Positions 12,463-20,452 of a stretch of 64,000 bases of DNA are shown one piece after another. How positions within the stretch are numbered: position 1 is the stretch's first letter; each line of letters begins with the position of its first letter. A model generated the notes under the pieces. The model was not told the origin of the DNA. It did no database searches and saw only the letters and a list, made by a program, of their open reading frames with translations. Source of the stretch: Thalassospiraceae bacterium LMO-SO8 (GTDB lineage Bacteria; Pseudomonadota; Alphaproteobacteria; Rhodospirillales; Casp-alpha2); NCBI GenBank assembly GCA_031655335.1, contig CP134226.1:2046001-2110000 (forward strand). The letters run 5' to 3'. The position numbers were made by a program, and so were the translations under genes.

Positions 12463-13088
12463 AGCCGGTCCTTGTTGGCCTTGGCGACGATACCGGCGAC
12501 TTCCGCATCCGCCGGGCGGCCGGTCGCCTTGAGGCCGCCGATGGCGCCCTTGACGTCCTCGGGCTTGCGGTTCTGGCTCATCTTGCGCTTGCCTTCCAGG
12601 CGCTCGATCCGCATTTCGAAGGCGACGATGCCCTTCAACTGCGCCGCGACAAAATCGGCGGGCAGGTTGCGCGGCGACCAGGCGCCGGGGCCCTCGCCCT
12701 CGTACTGGCCGGTCAGCGACGCCAGCCGCGCGGCGACGTCCGCCGGGTCGTCCATCACCTTGGGCCGGCCGTAGGCGTGCACGGCTTCGTAGTTCCAGGT
12801 CGGAACGGATTTCTCGGTCGCGTACCAGGTGGGCGAGATATAGCTGTGCGGTCCGCCGAAAATGGCCAGGGCCTCGGCCGTGCCGTCGAACGCCTGCCAC
12901 TGGTCGTTGGCCTTGGCCAGATGCCCCCACAGCAGGCCGAATTCCCCGTCGTCGATCAGGTGCAGCGGCACATGGCTCGCGGTCATGCCCTGGGCGCCCG
13001 CCGTCACCAGGACGGCGAAGCCGTTGGCGCGGATGATCCCGTGCATGTCGTTGGCGTCGTCGATGTCGAACATCTTGGGGCGGTACAT
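12459..13088 (-). CDS. PaiB-like FMN-binding protein
   Basis: 209-residue member of the PaiB / FMN-binding negative regulator family, a split-barrel flavin-binding fold related to pyridoxamine-phosphate oxidases. Start MYRPKMFDIDDAN at 13088 follows an AAGGA motif by 8 bases and matches the family N-terminus; the frame is open further upstream but lacks family features. Other signatures are SHVPLHLIDDGEFGLLWGHLAKAN, GPHSYISPTWYATEKSVPTWNY and ENPEDVKGAIGGL-like C-terminal text. In Bacillus PaiB represses sporulation and protease genes; whether this protein regulates anything is unknown. Confidence 0.9.
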   Translation of the reverse strand: MYRPKMFDIDDANDMHGIIRANGFAVLVTAGAQGMTASHVPLHLIDDGEFGLLWGHLAKANDQWQAFDGTAEALAIFGGPHSYISPTWYATEKSVPTWNYEAVHAYGRPKVMDDPADVAARLASLTGQYEGEGPGAWSPRNLPADFVAAQLKGIVAFEMRIERLEGKRKMSQNRKPEDVKGAIGGLKATGRPADAEVAGIVAKANKDRL

Positions 13089-13302
13089 GGTGGTGGTCCT
13101 TACATTCATCCGGGGCGGGGCCCGTGCCGCGCCAAGTTTCCGTTTAGGCCCGGGATGGGTCCCCATGAAAGGACCATTTCCACCAAATGAAAAGGGCCGC
13201 TTTGGCGTTGCCCGGGCGGAAGCCACGGCCTAGGTTGCCAGGACGCGGAGGGGGACAGCCCGTTCAATGGCGGACGGCGCGACCCGGACAACGGAGGGAC
13301 CG

Positions 13303-13542
13303 ATGGACGAAGAACATTTCAACATGCAGATCAGGAAATTCCTGAAACAGGTCGGCGTGACCAGCCAGCGCGAGATCGAGGGCGCCGTGCGCGCCGCCCT
13401 GGCGTCCGGCAAGCTGGCCGAAGATGGCGGCGTGACCGCCAAGGTGACCCTCAGCATTCCCGAACTGGGCCTGAGCCACGACATCACCAGCGACATCACG
13501 CTCGAGCCCGAGGACCCGCACGGCACGCCGTCGTACGACTGA
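13303..13542 (+). CDS. DUF6494-like small protein
   Basis: Small soluble protein of 79 residues starting MDEEHFNMQIRKFLKQVGV. GGAGGG sits about five bases before the ATG at 13303, which decides the start over an in-frame codon 36 bp upstream. The pattern (M/F)NMxIRKFLKxVGxxSQREIExAVxxAL is what I recall for the DUF6494 family, whose function is unknown. A perfect bidirectional terminator follows within 30 bp. Confidence 0.8.
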   Translation: MDEEHFNMQIRKFLKQVGVTSQREIEGAVRAALASGKLAEDGGVTAKVTLSIPELGLSHDITSDITLEPEDPHGTPSYD

Positions 13543-13565
13543 TCCGGGGCGTGCATTGCACAGCA

Positions 13566-13591
13566 AAAAGCCCGCCGTGAGGCGGGCTTTT
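13566..13591. terminator. Bidirectional Rho-independent terminator
   Basis: AAAAGCCCGCC (13566-13576) pairs perfectly with GGCGGGCTTTT (13581-13591) around a 4-nt loop. T-runs occur on both strands, so it can end both the DUF6494 gene (+) and the sdhCDAB operon (-). Confidence 0.92.
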
Positions 13592-13612
13592 CTGTGTCGA
13601 ACGAACTGAAAC

Positions 13613-14389
13613 CTACTGCCTTGCCGCGATCGATTTCTTGATCTCGGCGATCGCCAGGCCCGGGTTCAGGTGCTTCGGGCAGGTGTTGGTGCAGTTCATG
13701 ATGGTGTGGCAGCGGTACAGGCGGTACGGGTCGTTCAGGTTGTCGAGCCGTTTGCCCGTGGCTTCGTCGCGGCTGTCGGCGATCCAGCGGTAGCTTTGCA
13801 GCAGGATGGCCGGGCCCAGGTAGCGGTCGCCGTTCCACCAATAGCTCGGGCAGCTGGTCTGGCAGCAGAAGCACAGGATGCATTCCCACAGGCCGTCGAG
13901 CTTCTCGCGCTCTTCCGGGCTTTGCAGGCGTTCGCGTGTCGGCGCTGGGGTGTCGGCCTGCAGCCAGGGTTCGATGGATTTCAGCTGCGCGTAGGGCACG
14001 TTGAGGTCGGGCACCAGATCCTTGATCACCGGCATGTGCGGCAGCGGATAGATCTTCACGTCGCCCTTGATGTCTTCGATGGCCTTGGTGCAGGCCAGGG
14101 TGTTGGTGCCGTCGATATTGAAGGCGCAGGATCCGCAGACCCCTTCGCGGCACGACCGGCGGAAGGTCAGGGTCGAATCCATCTCGTTCTTGATCTTGAT
14201 CAGGGCGTCGAGAACCATCGGTCCGCAACGGTCGAGGTCGACCTCGTAGGTGTCGACCCTGGGCAGATCGTCCGTGTCCGGATCCCAGCGATAGACCTTG
14301 AACTTGCGGATGTTGGTCGCGTCGGGGGCGGCCTTGACGGTCTTGCCCTCGGTGATGCGCGAGTTGGCGGGAAGGTTGAATTCGACCAT
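13613..14389 (-). CDS. sdhB: Succinate dehydrogenase iron-sulfur subunit
   Basis: Electron-transfer subunit of complex II with 258 residues. The 2Fe-2S ligands are in [16 protein letters not shown] (residues about 60-75) with the later Cys in LACTKAI. The 4Fe-4S motif is [16 protein letters not shown], and the 3Fe-4S ligands lie in [18 protein letters not shown]. Last gene of sdhC-D-A-B, 21 bp after sdhA, followed by a strong terminator. Confidence 0.98.
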   Translation of the reverse strand: MVEFNLPANSRITEGKTVKAAPDATNIRKFKVYRWDPDTDDLPRVDTYEVDLDRCGPMVLDALIKIKNEMDSTLTFRRSCREGVCGSCAFNIDGTNTLACTKAIEDIKGDVKIYPLPHMPVIKDLVPDLNVPYAQLKSIEPWLQADTPAPTRERLQSPEEREKLDGLWECILCFCCQTSCPSYWWNGDRYLGPAILLQSYRWIADSRDEATGKRLDNLNDPYRLYRCHTIMNCTNTCPKHLNPGLAIAEIKKSIAARQ

Positions 14390-14410
14390 GTGCTGCGTTC
14401 CTTCCTTCTC

Positions 14411-16201
14411 TTAATACACGCGAGCCTTGGGCTCGATGTACTGGACTTCGTCCGTCAGCGTCCAGGTATGGACCGGCCGGTAGTCGAGCCGCACGGACCC
14501 GTCCTCATTGACCCAGGCGAGCGTGTGCTTCATCCAGTTGGCGTCGTCGCGGTCGGGGTAATCCTCGTGCGCCTGCGCGCCCCGGCTTTCGTGGCGGGCT
14601 TCCGCCGAATGGATCGTCGCCTTGGCGCAGATCAGAAGGTTTTCCAGCTCCAGCGCCTCGACCAGGTCCGAGTTCCAGATCATGGAGCGGTCCTCGATGC
14701 GCATGTCTTCCTTCGACTTCCACACCTGATCCATCTTCTCGCAGCCTTCCTTCAACGTCTTCGACGTGCGGTAGACGGCGGCGTCGTTCTGCATGGTGCG
14801 CTGCATGGCGTCGCGGATTTCGGCGACCTTGGTGCCGCCCGAGGAATGGCGGATGCGGTCGAGGCGATCCAGCGCCTTGTCCGTGCAGCCCGAACGATAG
14901 GGGCGCAGGGGCGAGCCCGGCTTGATGGTCTCGGCGGCGCGCAGGCCGGCGGCGCGGCCGAACACGATGAGGTCGAGCAGCGAATTGGTGCCGAGCCGGT
15001 TGGCCCCGTGCACCGACGCGCAGGCGCATTCGCCGACGGCCATGATGCCGGGCGAGACCGCATCGGGATCGTCGTCCGTGGGGTTCAGGGCCTCGGTCAT
15101 GTAGTTGGTCGGGATGCCGCCCATGTTGTAGTGCACGGTCGGCAGCACGGGGATCGGCTCCTTCGTGGCATCGACGCCGGAGAAGATCTTGGCCGTTTCC
15201 GTGATCCCGGGCAGGCGCTTCATCAGCGTGTCGGCCCCCAGGTGTTCCAGGTGCAGCATGATGTGGTCGCTGTTGTCGCCGATGCCGCGGCCTTCGCGGA
15301 TTTCCATGGTCATGGCGCGCGACACGACGTCGCGGGACGCCAGGTCCTTGGCCGTCGGTGCGTAGCGTTCCATGAAACGCTCGCCCTCGGAATTGGTCAG
15401 GTAGCCGCCTTCGCCGCGGGCCCCCTCGGTGATCAGGCAGCCGGCGCCGTAGATGCCGGTGGGGTGGAACTGCACGAATTCGTGGTCTTCCAGCGGCAGG
15501 CCGGCGCGCGCGAACATGGCGTTGCCGTCGCCCGTGCAGGTATGGGCCGAGGTGCAGGAGAAATAGGCCCGGCCGTAGCCGCCCGTCGCCATCACGGTCT
15601 GATGGGCGCGGAAGGTGTGAATGGTGCCGTCGTCCAGGTTCCAGGCGATGACGCCTTCGCACACGCCGTCGTCGCTCATGATCAGGTCGAGGGCGAAATA
15701 TTCGACGAAGAATTCCGCGTTATGGGCCAGCGACTGCTGATACAGGGTATGCAGCATGGCGTGGCCGGTGCGGTCGGCGGCGGCGCAGGCGCGGCGCACC
15801 GGGGCCTCGCCGAAGTTGCGCATGTGGCCGCCGAACGGGCGCTGATAGATGCGCCCGTCATCCGTGCGGGAAAACGGCATGCCGAAATGTTCCATTTCGA
15901 TCACCGCCGGCACGGCCTCGCGGCACATGTATTCGATGGCGTCCTGGTCACCCAGCCAGTCGGCACCCTTGACGGTGTCGTACATGTGCCATTCCCAATG
16001 GTCTTCATCCAGGTTGCCGAGGGCGGCCGACACGCCCCCCTGGGCCGCCACGGTATGGGACCGGGTCGGGAACACCTTGGTGATGCAGGCGGTCTTCAGC
16101 CCCGCCGCCGCCATGCCCAGCGTCGCCCGCAGGCCGGCGCCGCCGGCGCCCAGCACGACGACGTCGTATTTGTGATCGGTGAGTTCGTAGGCCTTGGACA
16201 T
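14411..16201 (-). CDS. sdhA: Succinate dehydrogenase flavoprotein subunit
   Basis: FAD subunit of complex II oxidising succinate to fumarate, 596 residues. The FAD fold is [18 protein letters not shown] (residues about 15-32). The covalent-FAD histidine is in [11 protein letters not shown] near residue 48. Active-site regions [21 protein letters not shown] and [11 protein letters not shown] are intact, and the C-terminus carries [17 protein letters not shown]. It starts 7 bp after sdhD. Confidence 0.98.
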   Translation of the reverse strand: MSKAYELTDHKYDVVVLGAGGAGLRATLGMAAAGLKTACITKVFPTRSHTVAAQGGVSAALGNLDEDHWEWHMYDTVKGADWLGDQDAIEYMCREAVPAVIEMEHFGMPFSRTDDGRIYQRPFGGHMRNFGEAPVRRACAAADRTGHAMLHTLYQQSLAHNAEFFVEYFALDLIMSDDGVCEGVIAWNLDDGTIHTFRAHQTVMATGGYGRAYFSCTSAHTCTGDGNAMFARAGLPLEDHEFVQFHPTGIYGAGCLITEGARGEGGYLTNSEGERFMERYAPTAKDLASRDVVSRAMTMEIREGRGIGDNSDHIMLHLEHLGADTLMKRLPGITETAKIFSGVDATKEPIPVLPTVHYNMGGIPTNYMTEALNPTDDDPDAVSPGIMAVGECACASVHGANRLGTNSLLDLIVFGRAAGLRAAETIKPGSPLRPYRSGCTDKALDRLDRIRHSSGGTKVAEIRDAMQRTMQNDAAVYRTSKTLKEGCEKMDQVWKSKEDMRIEDRSMIWNSDLVEALELENLLICAKATIHSAEARHESRGAQAHEDYPDRDDANWMKHTLAWVNEDGSVRLDYRPVHTWTLTDEVQYIEPKARVY

Positions 16202-16208
16202 TTGCGAA

Positions 16209-16589
16209 TCAGCTCCCGAAGGTCAGCTTGAGAACGGCGAAGATGTTGAGCACACCCAGTAATACGGCGCCGAGCTTAATAAGGATCAGTGAAACGGTTT
16301 TTGCGCTTTCGGAATGGACGTAATCCTCGATCACGACCTGCAGGCCGAGTTGCGCGTGATGCATGCCGGCGATGATCAGCAGGATCAGCAGAACCGCGTT
16401 CTGTCCCGTGCCCATCCAGGCCTTCACGGCCGCAAGATCGGCGCCGAGAAGCCCGGACACGGCCCAGACGAACCACAGGGTCAGCGGCACCAGGGCGACG
16501 CCGGTCAGGCGCTGGGCCCACCAATGGGCGACGCCTTCGTGGGCGGCACCCAGCCCGCGCACGCGGCTGAGGGGGGATCGCATTTCCAT
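16209..16589 (-). CDS. sdhD: Succinate dehydrogenase membrane anchor subunit
   Basis: Small membrane anchor of complex II, 126 residues with three hydrophobic segments. [23 protein letters not shown] begins the first helix, and [18 protein letters not shown] holds histidines near the quinone/heme face. It lies 4 bp after sdhC and 7 bp before sdhA, consistent with coupled translation. Subunit identity comes from operon position and the RLTG and EDYVH patterns, as sequence conservation is low in this family. Confidence 0.93.
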   Translation of the reverse strand: MEMRSPLSRVRGLGAAHEGVAHWWAQRLTGVALVPLTLWFVWAVSGLLGADLAAVKAWMGTGQNAVLLILLIIAGMHHAQLGLQVVIEDYVHSESAKTVSLILIKLGAVLLGVLNIFAVLKLTFGS

Positions 16590-16593
16590 GGGC

Positions 16594-16986
16594 TTAGCCT
16601 CCGATCACGAAGTAGGCGCAACCGAGCGTCGCCGCCGTCATGACGACGGCGAACAGCACGACCAGAACGCCCGTGCGCCGGACCGACGGCAGGTCGAAGC
16701 CCGACCCGGCGTCCCACATCAGATGGCGGATGCCGTTGCCCAGATGATAATAGAGAGAGAACAGAAGGCCCCATAGAACCACCTGACCGACCCAGGACCC
16801 GATCACCGCCTGGGCGGTGGCGAAGGCGTCGGCGCCGTAGGTCGCGGCCGTCAGCCAATAGGTCAGGATCAGGATGCCCCCTGCGAGGGCGATGCCGGTC
16901 ATGCGATGCGTGATCGACAGTACGGAAGTGATTTGCGGCCGGTAGACCTGCAGATGGGGCGACAGGGGCCGTTCACGACGCGCCAT
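16594..16986 (-). CDS. sdhC: Succinate dehydrogenase cytochrome b556 subunit
   Basis: Heme-b membrane anchor of complex II, 130 residues. The start MARRERPLSPHLQVYRPQ at 16986 is chosen because RPLSPHLQVYRPQITSVLSITHRMTG is the conserved N-terminal block; GAGG lies just upstream. SITHRMTG and YHLGNGIRHLMWD supply quinone-site and heme-ligand histidines. First gene of sdhCDAB, whose promoter should lie in the AT-richer stretch 17000-17130. Confidence 0.95.
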   Translation of the reverse strand: MARRERPLSPHLQVYRPQITSVLSITHRMTGIALAGGILILTYWLTAATYGADAFATAQAVIGSWVGQVVLWGLLFSLYYHLGNGIRHLMWDAGSGFDLPSVRRTGVLVVLFAVVMTAATLGCAYFVIGG

Positions 16987-17036
16987 GGGGGGAACCTCGC
17001 CTGTTGATGAATCCGCGGCAAACCTAACGCCTATTT

Positions 17037-17049
17037 CGCAATTGCGCAA
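17037..17049. promoter_or_regulatory. Overlapping palindromes upstream of sdhC
   Basis: CGCAATTGCG (17037-17046) and TTGCGCAA (17042-17049) are both perfect palindromes overlapping by five bases, about 50-60 bp before the sdhC start. The position suits an operator over the sdh promoter. No regulator can be named. Confidence 0.4.
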
Positions 17050-17606
17050 ACGTCTGATGGCGATTGGATATGTCACGATTTCAGATACTTATGGTATATG
17101 GTCTTTTGTATCCCAGAATAAATGCCAAGGACTTTCATCGGCCCGGCCGCAGATCATGCCGACGCGGTTTTTGGGGCGGCGATATGGTGGTTTCATAACC
17201 TTTCAACGGGTTAGGCGGAATGTCCCTGACCGCCTGGGGAAAGCCTGTGGATAAAATGTGGGAAGGTGCGGGAGTTATGCACAACTTTCGCCGCTAATCC
17301 CCAGGTTTCCGCGTTGCCGCCACACATATGCCAAGACCATGATGTTGCGCGCTTTGAAAGGCGTCGCCATGGTCCCGGCCGTCCGGTCGGGCCACCCGAA
17401 AGAAAGACGAGGCTTCGCTTCGCCGATCCGGAGGGAGGGAGAGCCGGTATCAGCCGCAGTCCGGCATCCCGCCGTAGGGCCCAGGCCCGGGGCACGTTTT
17501 CGAACGCGCGCCGGTCGCAAGTCCAAAGACCCATCGTCCCGGGGTTCGATCTCTGCCCAGGGTGCGGCCGCGGGAGGAAGGGTTTCAAAGGCGGATAGGC
17601 GTTTTT
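17050..17606. other. Non-coding stretch between sdhC and the structured element
   Basis: This interval has no open frame with protein-like composition on either strand. It contains an AT-rich patch (17060-17130) likely to hold the sdh promoter, and two DnaA-box-like sites (annotated separately). Beyond those, 17300-17600 is GC-rich and I recognise nothing in it. Confidence 0.5.
17246..17283. promoter_or_regulatory. Two DnaA-box-like sites in inverted orientation
   Basis: TGTGGATAA at 17246-17254 is a perfect DnaA box (TTATCCACA) on the minus strand, and TTATGCACA at 17275-17283 matches TTATNCACA on the plus strand. They are 20 bp apart in a non-coding region. They could be part of an origin, a DnaA titration site, or a DnaA-controlled promoter. 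No further perfect box was seen nearby. Confidence 0.45.
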
Positions 17607-17712
17607 CATAAGCGTGGAGCCTGGCCGGCTCCAAGAGAGGTGTCAGGTGTGCCGCTTGTCGGCACGAGATGCAGGTGTCCCAGGACCTGCATCCCTGACG
17701 CCTCTTCTTATG
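17607..17712 (+). ncRNA. Strongly structured leader element upstream of MFS gene (candidate riboswitch or sRNA)
   Basis: About 39 base pairs can form within 106 nt. The outer stem is CATAAG (17607-17612) with CTTATG (17707-17712). Inside are a hairpin GGAGCC/GGCTCC (17616-17621, 17627-17632) and a 12-bp stem (17636-17647 with 17694-17705, one G-U). That stem opens into two more hairpins, GTGCCG/CGGCAC (17649-17665) and GATGCAGGT/ACCTGCATC (17668-17693). The 3' outer arm can alternatively pair as CTTAT-GGA-ATAAG. It ends about 140 bp before the MFS start. It matches no riboswitch class I can recall. Strand is assumed from the downstream gene; expression is not shown. Confidence 0.55.
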
Positions 17713-17741
17713 GAATAAGCCCTTCATGGAATAAGCCCTTC
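17710..17741. repeat. 16-bp tandem direct repeat
   Basis: ATGGAATAAGCCCTTC occurs twice head to tail (17710-17725, 17726-17741), with the first copy overlapping the 3' arm of the structured element. It lies between that element and the MFS gene. Two copies only, so not a CRISPR. Confidence 0.85.
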
Positions 17742-17850
17742 TCCTTGCATCGCCGCCGCCCTTGTTTTGCGTCCATGCGGAAATGGGTCTAAACAAATAC
17801 GGCGGGCGTCCGTCCGCGTTTCCGCCGCTGCCCACCCAAGGAGCATCCCC

Positions 17851-19077
17851 GTGGCGTCAGGTAGTACGTTCCGCCGCGTTGTCTGGCCGCTCGCCGTGGC
17901 CGAAACCCTGTTGTGGGCCGGATTTTATTATCTGTTTCCGGCCTTGCTGGGCATTTGGGAACAGGCGTTCCCTTGGACCAAGCTGGAAATCGCGGGCGCC
18001 CTGACCGCGGCGCTTCTGGTCTCGGCCTTCCTGGCGCCCGTCGCCGGGCGGCTGATCGATCACGGATTCGGCCGCACCCTGTTCATCGGCTCGGCTTTCC
18101 TGGGCGCGGTGATCCTGGTGGCCCTGTCGCGGGTGACCGAACTGTGGCAGTTCTACGCCGTCTGGGCGACGCTTGGCGTCGTCATGGCCGGCTGTCTGTA
18201 CGAACCCTGTTTCGCGATCCTGACCCGGATCATGGGCGACCGTTCGCGCCAGGCGATCACCGTCGTCACCCTGGTCGCGGGTTTCGCCGGCACCGTGGCC
18301 TTTCCGACGGTTCATACCCTGGACGCTATCATCGGTTGGCGCAACGTGGTGTTGGTGTTCGCCGCACTGGCGGCCTTCGTCTGCGTGCCTTTGCTGTTCT
18401 ACGGCCTGGCCCACCACGGCAGGGAGACCCCGGCGCCGGCCGAGAAGGCGGCCCAGCATACGGGCGAGCCGCTCAACCTGGCGCGAAACGGCGTGTTTTG
18501 GCTGCTTGCCGTTGCCTATGCCATGATGGCGTTCAACCATTTCGCCATCATTTCCCACATGCTGCCTCTGCTGGCGGAACGCGGAGTCGGGCCGGAGGCG
18601 GCGGTCCTGGCGGCGGCGATGATCGGCCCCATGCAGGTCGCGGGGCGGCTCTGCGTGCTTGCCGTGCAGCGCCACGTCACCTCGACACCGCCGATCGCGG
18701 CGGTCAGCCTGCTGGCCATGGCGACGGCCTCGGCGGCCTTGCTGGGGGCCCATGCGGTGCCCGGCCTGCTGGTCGTGTTCGTGCTGTTCCAGGGGGCCGG
18801 CAACGGGGTCATGAGCATCACCCGTCCGGTCATCGTCGCCGAGCTGCTGGGCCGCCGGCGCTACGGTGTGATCGCCGGGATCCTGGCCATGCCCTATATC
18901 GGGTTTTCCGCCCTGGCACCGGGCCTCGCCGGGCTGGTCTGGCTGGCCACGGGATATGACGGGGTGTTGGCGATGACCCTGTTCGCGGGGATCATGGGCG
19001 CCGCCGCGCTGATGGCCGCCGCCCGCTGCCGCAAGGCGCAGGACCGTGGTCCGGAAAAGGAAACGGGCCCCGATTGA
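17851..19077 (+). CDS. MFS transporter
   Basis: Major facilitator superfamily permease, 408 residues with about 12 hydrophobic helices in two halves. Loop 2-3 contains APVAGRLIDHGFGRTLFIG, a variant of the MFS GxxxDRxGRR motif. The start is a GTG at 17851 preceded by AAGGAG at seven bases, clearly better than in-frame codons further upstream that would add a charged, non-membrane leader. The substrate is unknown; the overall look is of the monocarboxylate/oxalate-formate-like branch. The long 5' leader with a structured element suggests RNA-level control. The last codon lies in a terminator stem. Confidence 0.85.
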   Translation: MASGSTFRRVVWPLAVAETLLWAGFYYLFPALLGIWEQAFPWTKLEIAGALTAALLVSAFLAPVAGRLIDHGFGRTLFIGSAFLGAVILVALSRVTELWQFYAVWATLGVVMAGCLYEPCFAILTRIMGDRSRQAITVVTLVAGFAGTVAFPTVHTLDAIIGWRNVVLVFAALAAFVCVPLLFYGLAHHGRETPAPAEKAAQHTGEPLNLARNGVFWLLAVAYAMMAFNHFAIISHMLPLLAERGVGPEAAVLAAAMIGPMQVAGRLCVLAVQRHVTSTPPIAAVSLLAMATASAALLGAHAVPGLLVVFVLFQGAGNGVMSITRPVIVAELLGRRRYGVIAGILAMPYIGFSALAPGLAGLVWLATGYDGVLAMTLFAGIMGAAALMAAARCRKAQDRGPEKETGPD

Positions 19078-19088
19078 CGGGGCCCGTT
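19062..19088 (-). terminator. Terminator shared by MFS gene end and porin gene
   Basis: AACGGGCCCCG (19062-19072) pairs perfectly with CGGGGCCCGTT (19078-19088) around ATTGA, overlapping the MFS stop codon. On the minus strand it is followed by a T/C-rich run (GTTTCCTTTTCC), so it mainly serves the porin gene; it may also act on the plus strand. Confidence 0.8.
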
Positions 19089-19115
19089 GGGTATCCTTGA
19101 ACGGAAGTCTCGGCG

Positions 19116-20252
19116 TTAGAAGGCCACGTAGGCCCCGGTCATGATCGAATGGATGGCATCGAAGTCGGTGCCGCTGCGGTCAAGCGTGTGATAGCGGTAG
19201 GCGACGTAGACGCTGGAGCCCGTGCCCTCGATCTCCTGCACCGCCTGGGCGCCGAAGGTGTCGAGGGTATCGCCGTTCTGCGCCGAATCCTCGAAGCGGC
19301 CGAAGTCGACGGCGAAGGCGGAGGGGCCGAAGCTGTTGAGGTTCGCCTGATAGCCGACCTTGGCGTAATAGAACTTCGGATCGTCGCGGCCCTGCGTGGC
19401 CGACGACTTGGTGCCCGCCGCCAGCGTCAGGTTGAAGCCGCTCGCCAGCATCGCCGAAACCGAGCCGGAAAAGCCGTTTTCGAAGGTGTCTTCGCTGTTG
19501 GGGTTGGACGAGGTGTTGTACCAGCCCGCGGCCGCTTCGACGGCGACGCCGGAAATATTGCCGGCGTAGTACAGCGCCGCGTCGACGGCGCCGCCGCTCA
19601 GCAGGCTCGTCGACAGATGAAAGCCGTTGATCTCGGGCGAATCGTAGCGGATACGGTCGGCCACATTGAGGCCGTCGAGGTTATCCGCCGAGCCGCCGAT
19701 CGTCGCCGTCGAACGGGCCCCCGTGGCCGAAGTGACGAAGGCGAAGCCGCCGGCCACGTCGCCGACCGACGAATAGCCCGCGACGCCGGTCCCGGACAGG
19801 TCGGTTTCGGAAATGCCGTTGGTGGCCGTGTCGCCCTGGCCCAGCCACAAGGTGCCGAGCCGTTTATGGGTGAAATAAACCTCGGCGGCTTCTTCCTCGA
19901 AGCTGCCGGCGCCCGCGGATTCCGCGGTGGCGCTCATCTCGTTCGACGGGTTGGAGCGCATCAACATGATGAACTGCGTGCCCACGGACCAATCTTCGTT
20001 GATCTTGCCATCGGCGTTGAGGAACATCCGCGTCGAATCGTTTTCGTTGTCGACATGGCGATACATGCCTTCCTCGCCGTCATTGACGTAAAGGAACGCG
20101 CGGTTCAACTGTCCGCCGATCGTCAGTTCCACAGGGCTGTTGTTCTTGATGGAAGAACCCGCGGAAGCCGTTCCGGCGGCAAGGCCCAGGCCGGCGATCA
20201 GCGCCGTCGAGGCAAGTAGAACGGTTGTGAAACGTTTTTTCGTATTAGTCAT
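19116..20252 (-). CDS. Outer membrane porin (Rhodospirillum-type)
   Basis: Predicted 378-residue beta-barrel porin. Start MTNTKKRFTTVLLASTALIAG at 20252 follows an AAGGGG site and gives a textbook signal peptide cleaved near TASAGSS (about residue 31). The mature part is rich in alternating strands (VELTIGGQLNRAFLYV, VYFTHKRLGTLWLGQGD, RIRYDSPEINGFHLSTSLL) and ends in phenylalanine (MTGAYVAF), the BAM-recognition C-terminus. Relatives are general diffusion porins of alphaproteobacteria. A perfect 16-bp palindrome lies about 120 bp upstream, and a terminator follows. Confidence 0.9.
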   Translation of the reverse strand: MTNTKKRFTTVLLASTALIAGLGLAAGTASAGSSIKNNSPVELTIGGQLNRAFLYVNDGEEGMYRHVDNENDSTRMFLNADGKINEDWSVGTQFIMLMRSNPSNEMSATAESAGAGSFEEEAAEVYFTHKRLGTLWLGQGDTATNGISETDLSGTGVAGYSSVGDVAGGFAFVTSATGARSTATIGGSADNLDGLNVADRIRYDSPEINGFHLSTSLLSGGAVDAALYYAGNISGVAVEAAAGWYNTSSNPNSEDTFENGFSGSVSAMLASGFNLTLAAGTKSSATQGRDDPKFYYAKVGYQANLNSFGPSAFAVDFGRFEDSAQNGDTLDTFGAQAVQEIEGTGSSVYVAYRYHTLDRSGTDFDAIHSIMTGAYVAF

Positions 20253-20371
20253 GGTAACCCCTTTTGGTATTCGGTCCGTAGTGATGCAATGCCCCAATTG
20301 CGAATGGTTCTTAACATGGAACATGCCCGCGTGACTAATCATAATTGCCATAGCGCCACGGAATAATGATG

Positions 20372-20387
20372 TTATGTTATAACATAA
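20372..20387. promoter_or_regulatory. Perfect 16-bp palindrome upstream of porin gene
   Basis: TTATGTTATAACATAA is fully self-complementary and AT-only except two positions, in contrast to its GC-rich surroundings. It lies 120 bp upstream of the porin ATG and about 65 bp downstream of the neighbouring chemoreceptor stop. A dimeric repressor or activator site is the likeliest reading. Confidence 0.55.
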
Positions 20388-20452
20388 TTGTTTGCAATCC
20401 AGGTTTCATGAGGCCAAATCGGAAGCCCGCGCCCGATGCCGGACGCGCAGGA

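Noticed and set aside
13670-16231. 853-codon plus-strand frame opposite sdhA and sdhB
   Set aside because: Mirror frame of conserved sdh genes; composition (His/Val/Asp/Gly/Arg) is the usual antisense shadow at high GC.
17531-17552. tRNA T-arm-like GGGGTTCGATCTC
   Set aside because: The flanking bases cannot form a T-stem, and there is no acceptor, D or anticodon arm around it.
17710-17741. Possible CRISPR
   Set aside because: Two adjacent 16-bp units without spacers; no cas gene in the window.
17275-17835. 186-codon minus-strand frame in the non-coding gap
   Set aside because: No start signal or domain, and it crosses the structured element; composition is not protein-like.
16987-17850. 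Replication origin
   Set aside because: Only two DnaA-like boxes and no dnaA, hemE or parAB nearby; gene orientation to the right is unfavourable. Kept only as a possible DnaA site.
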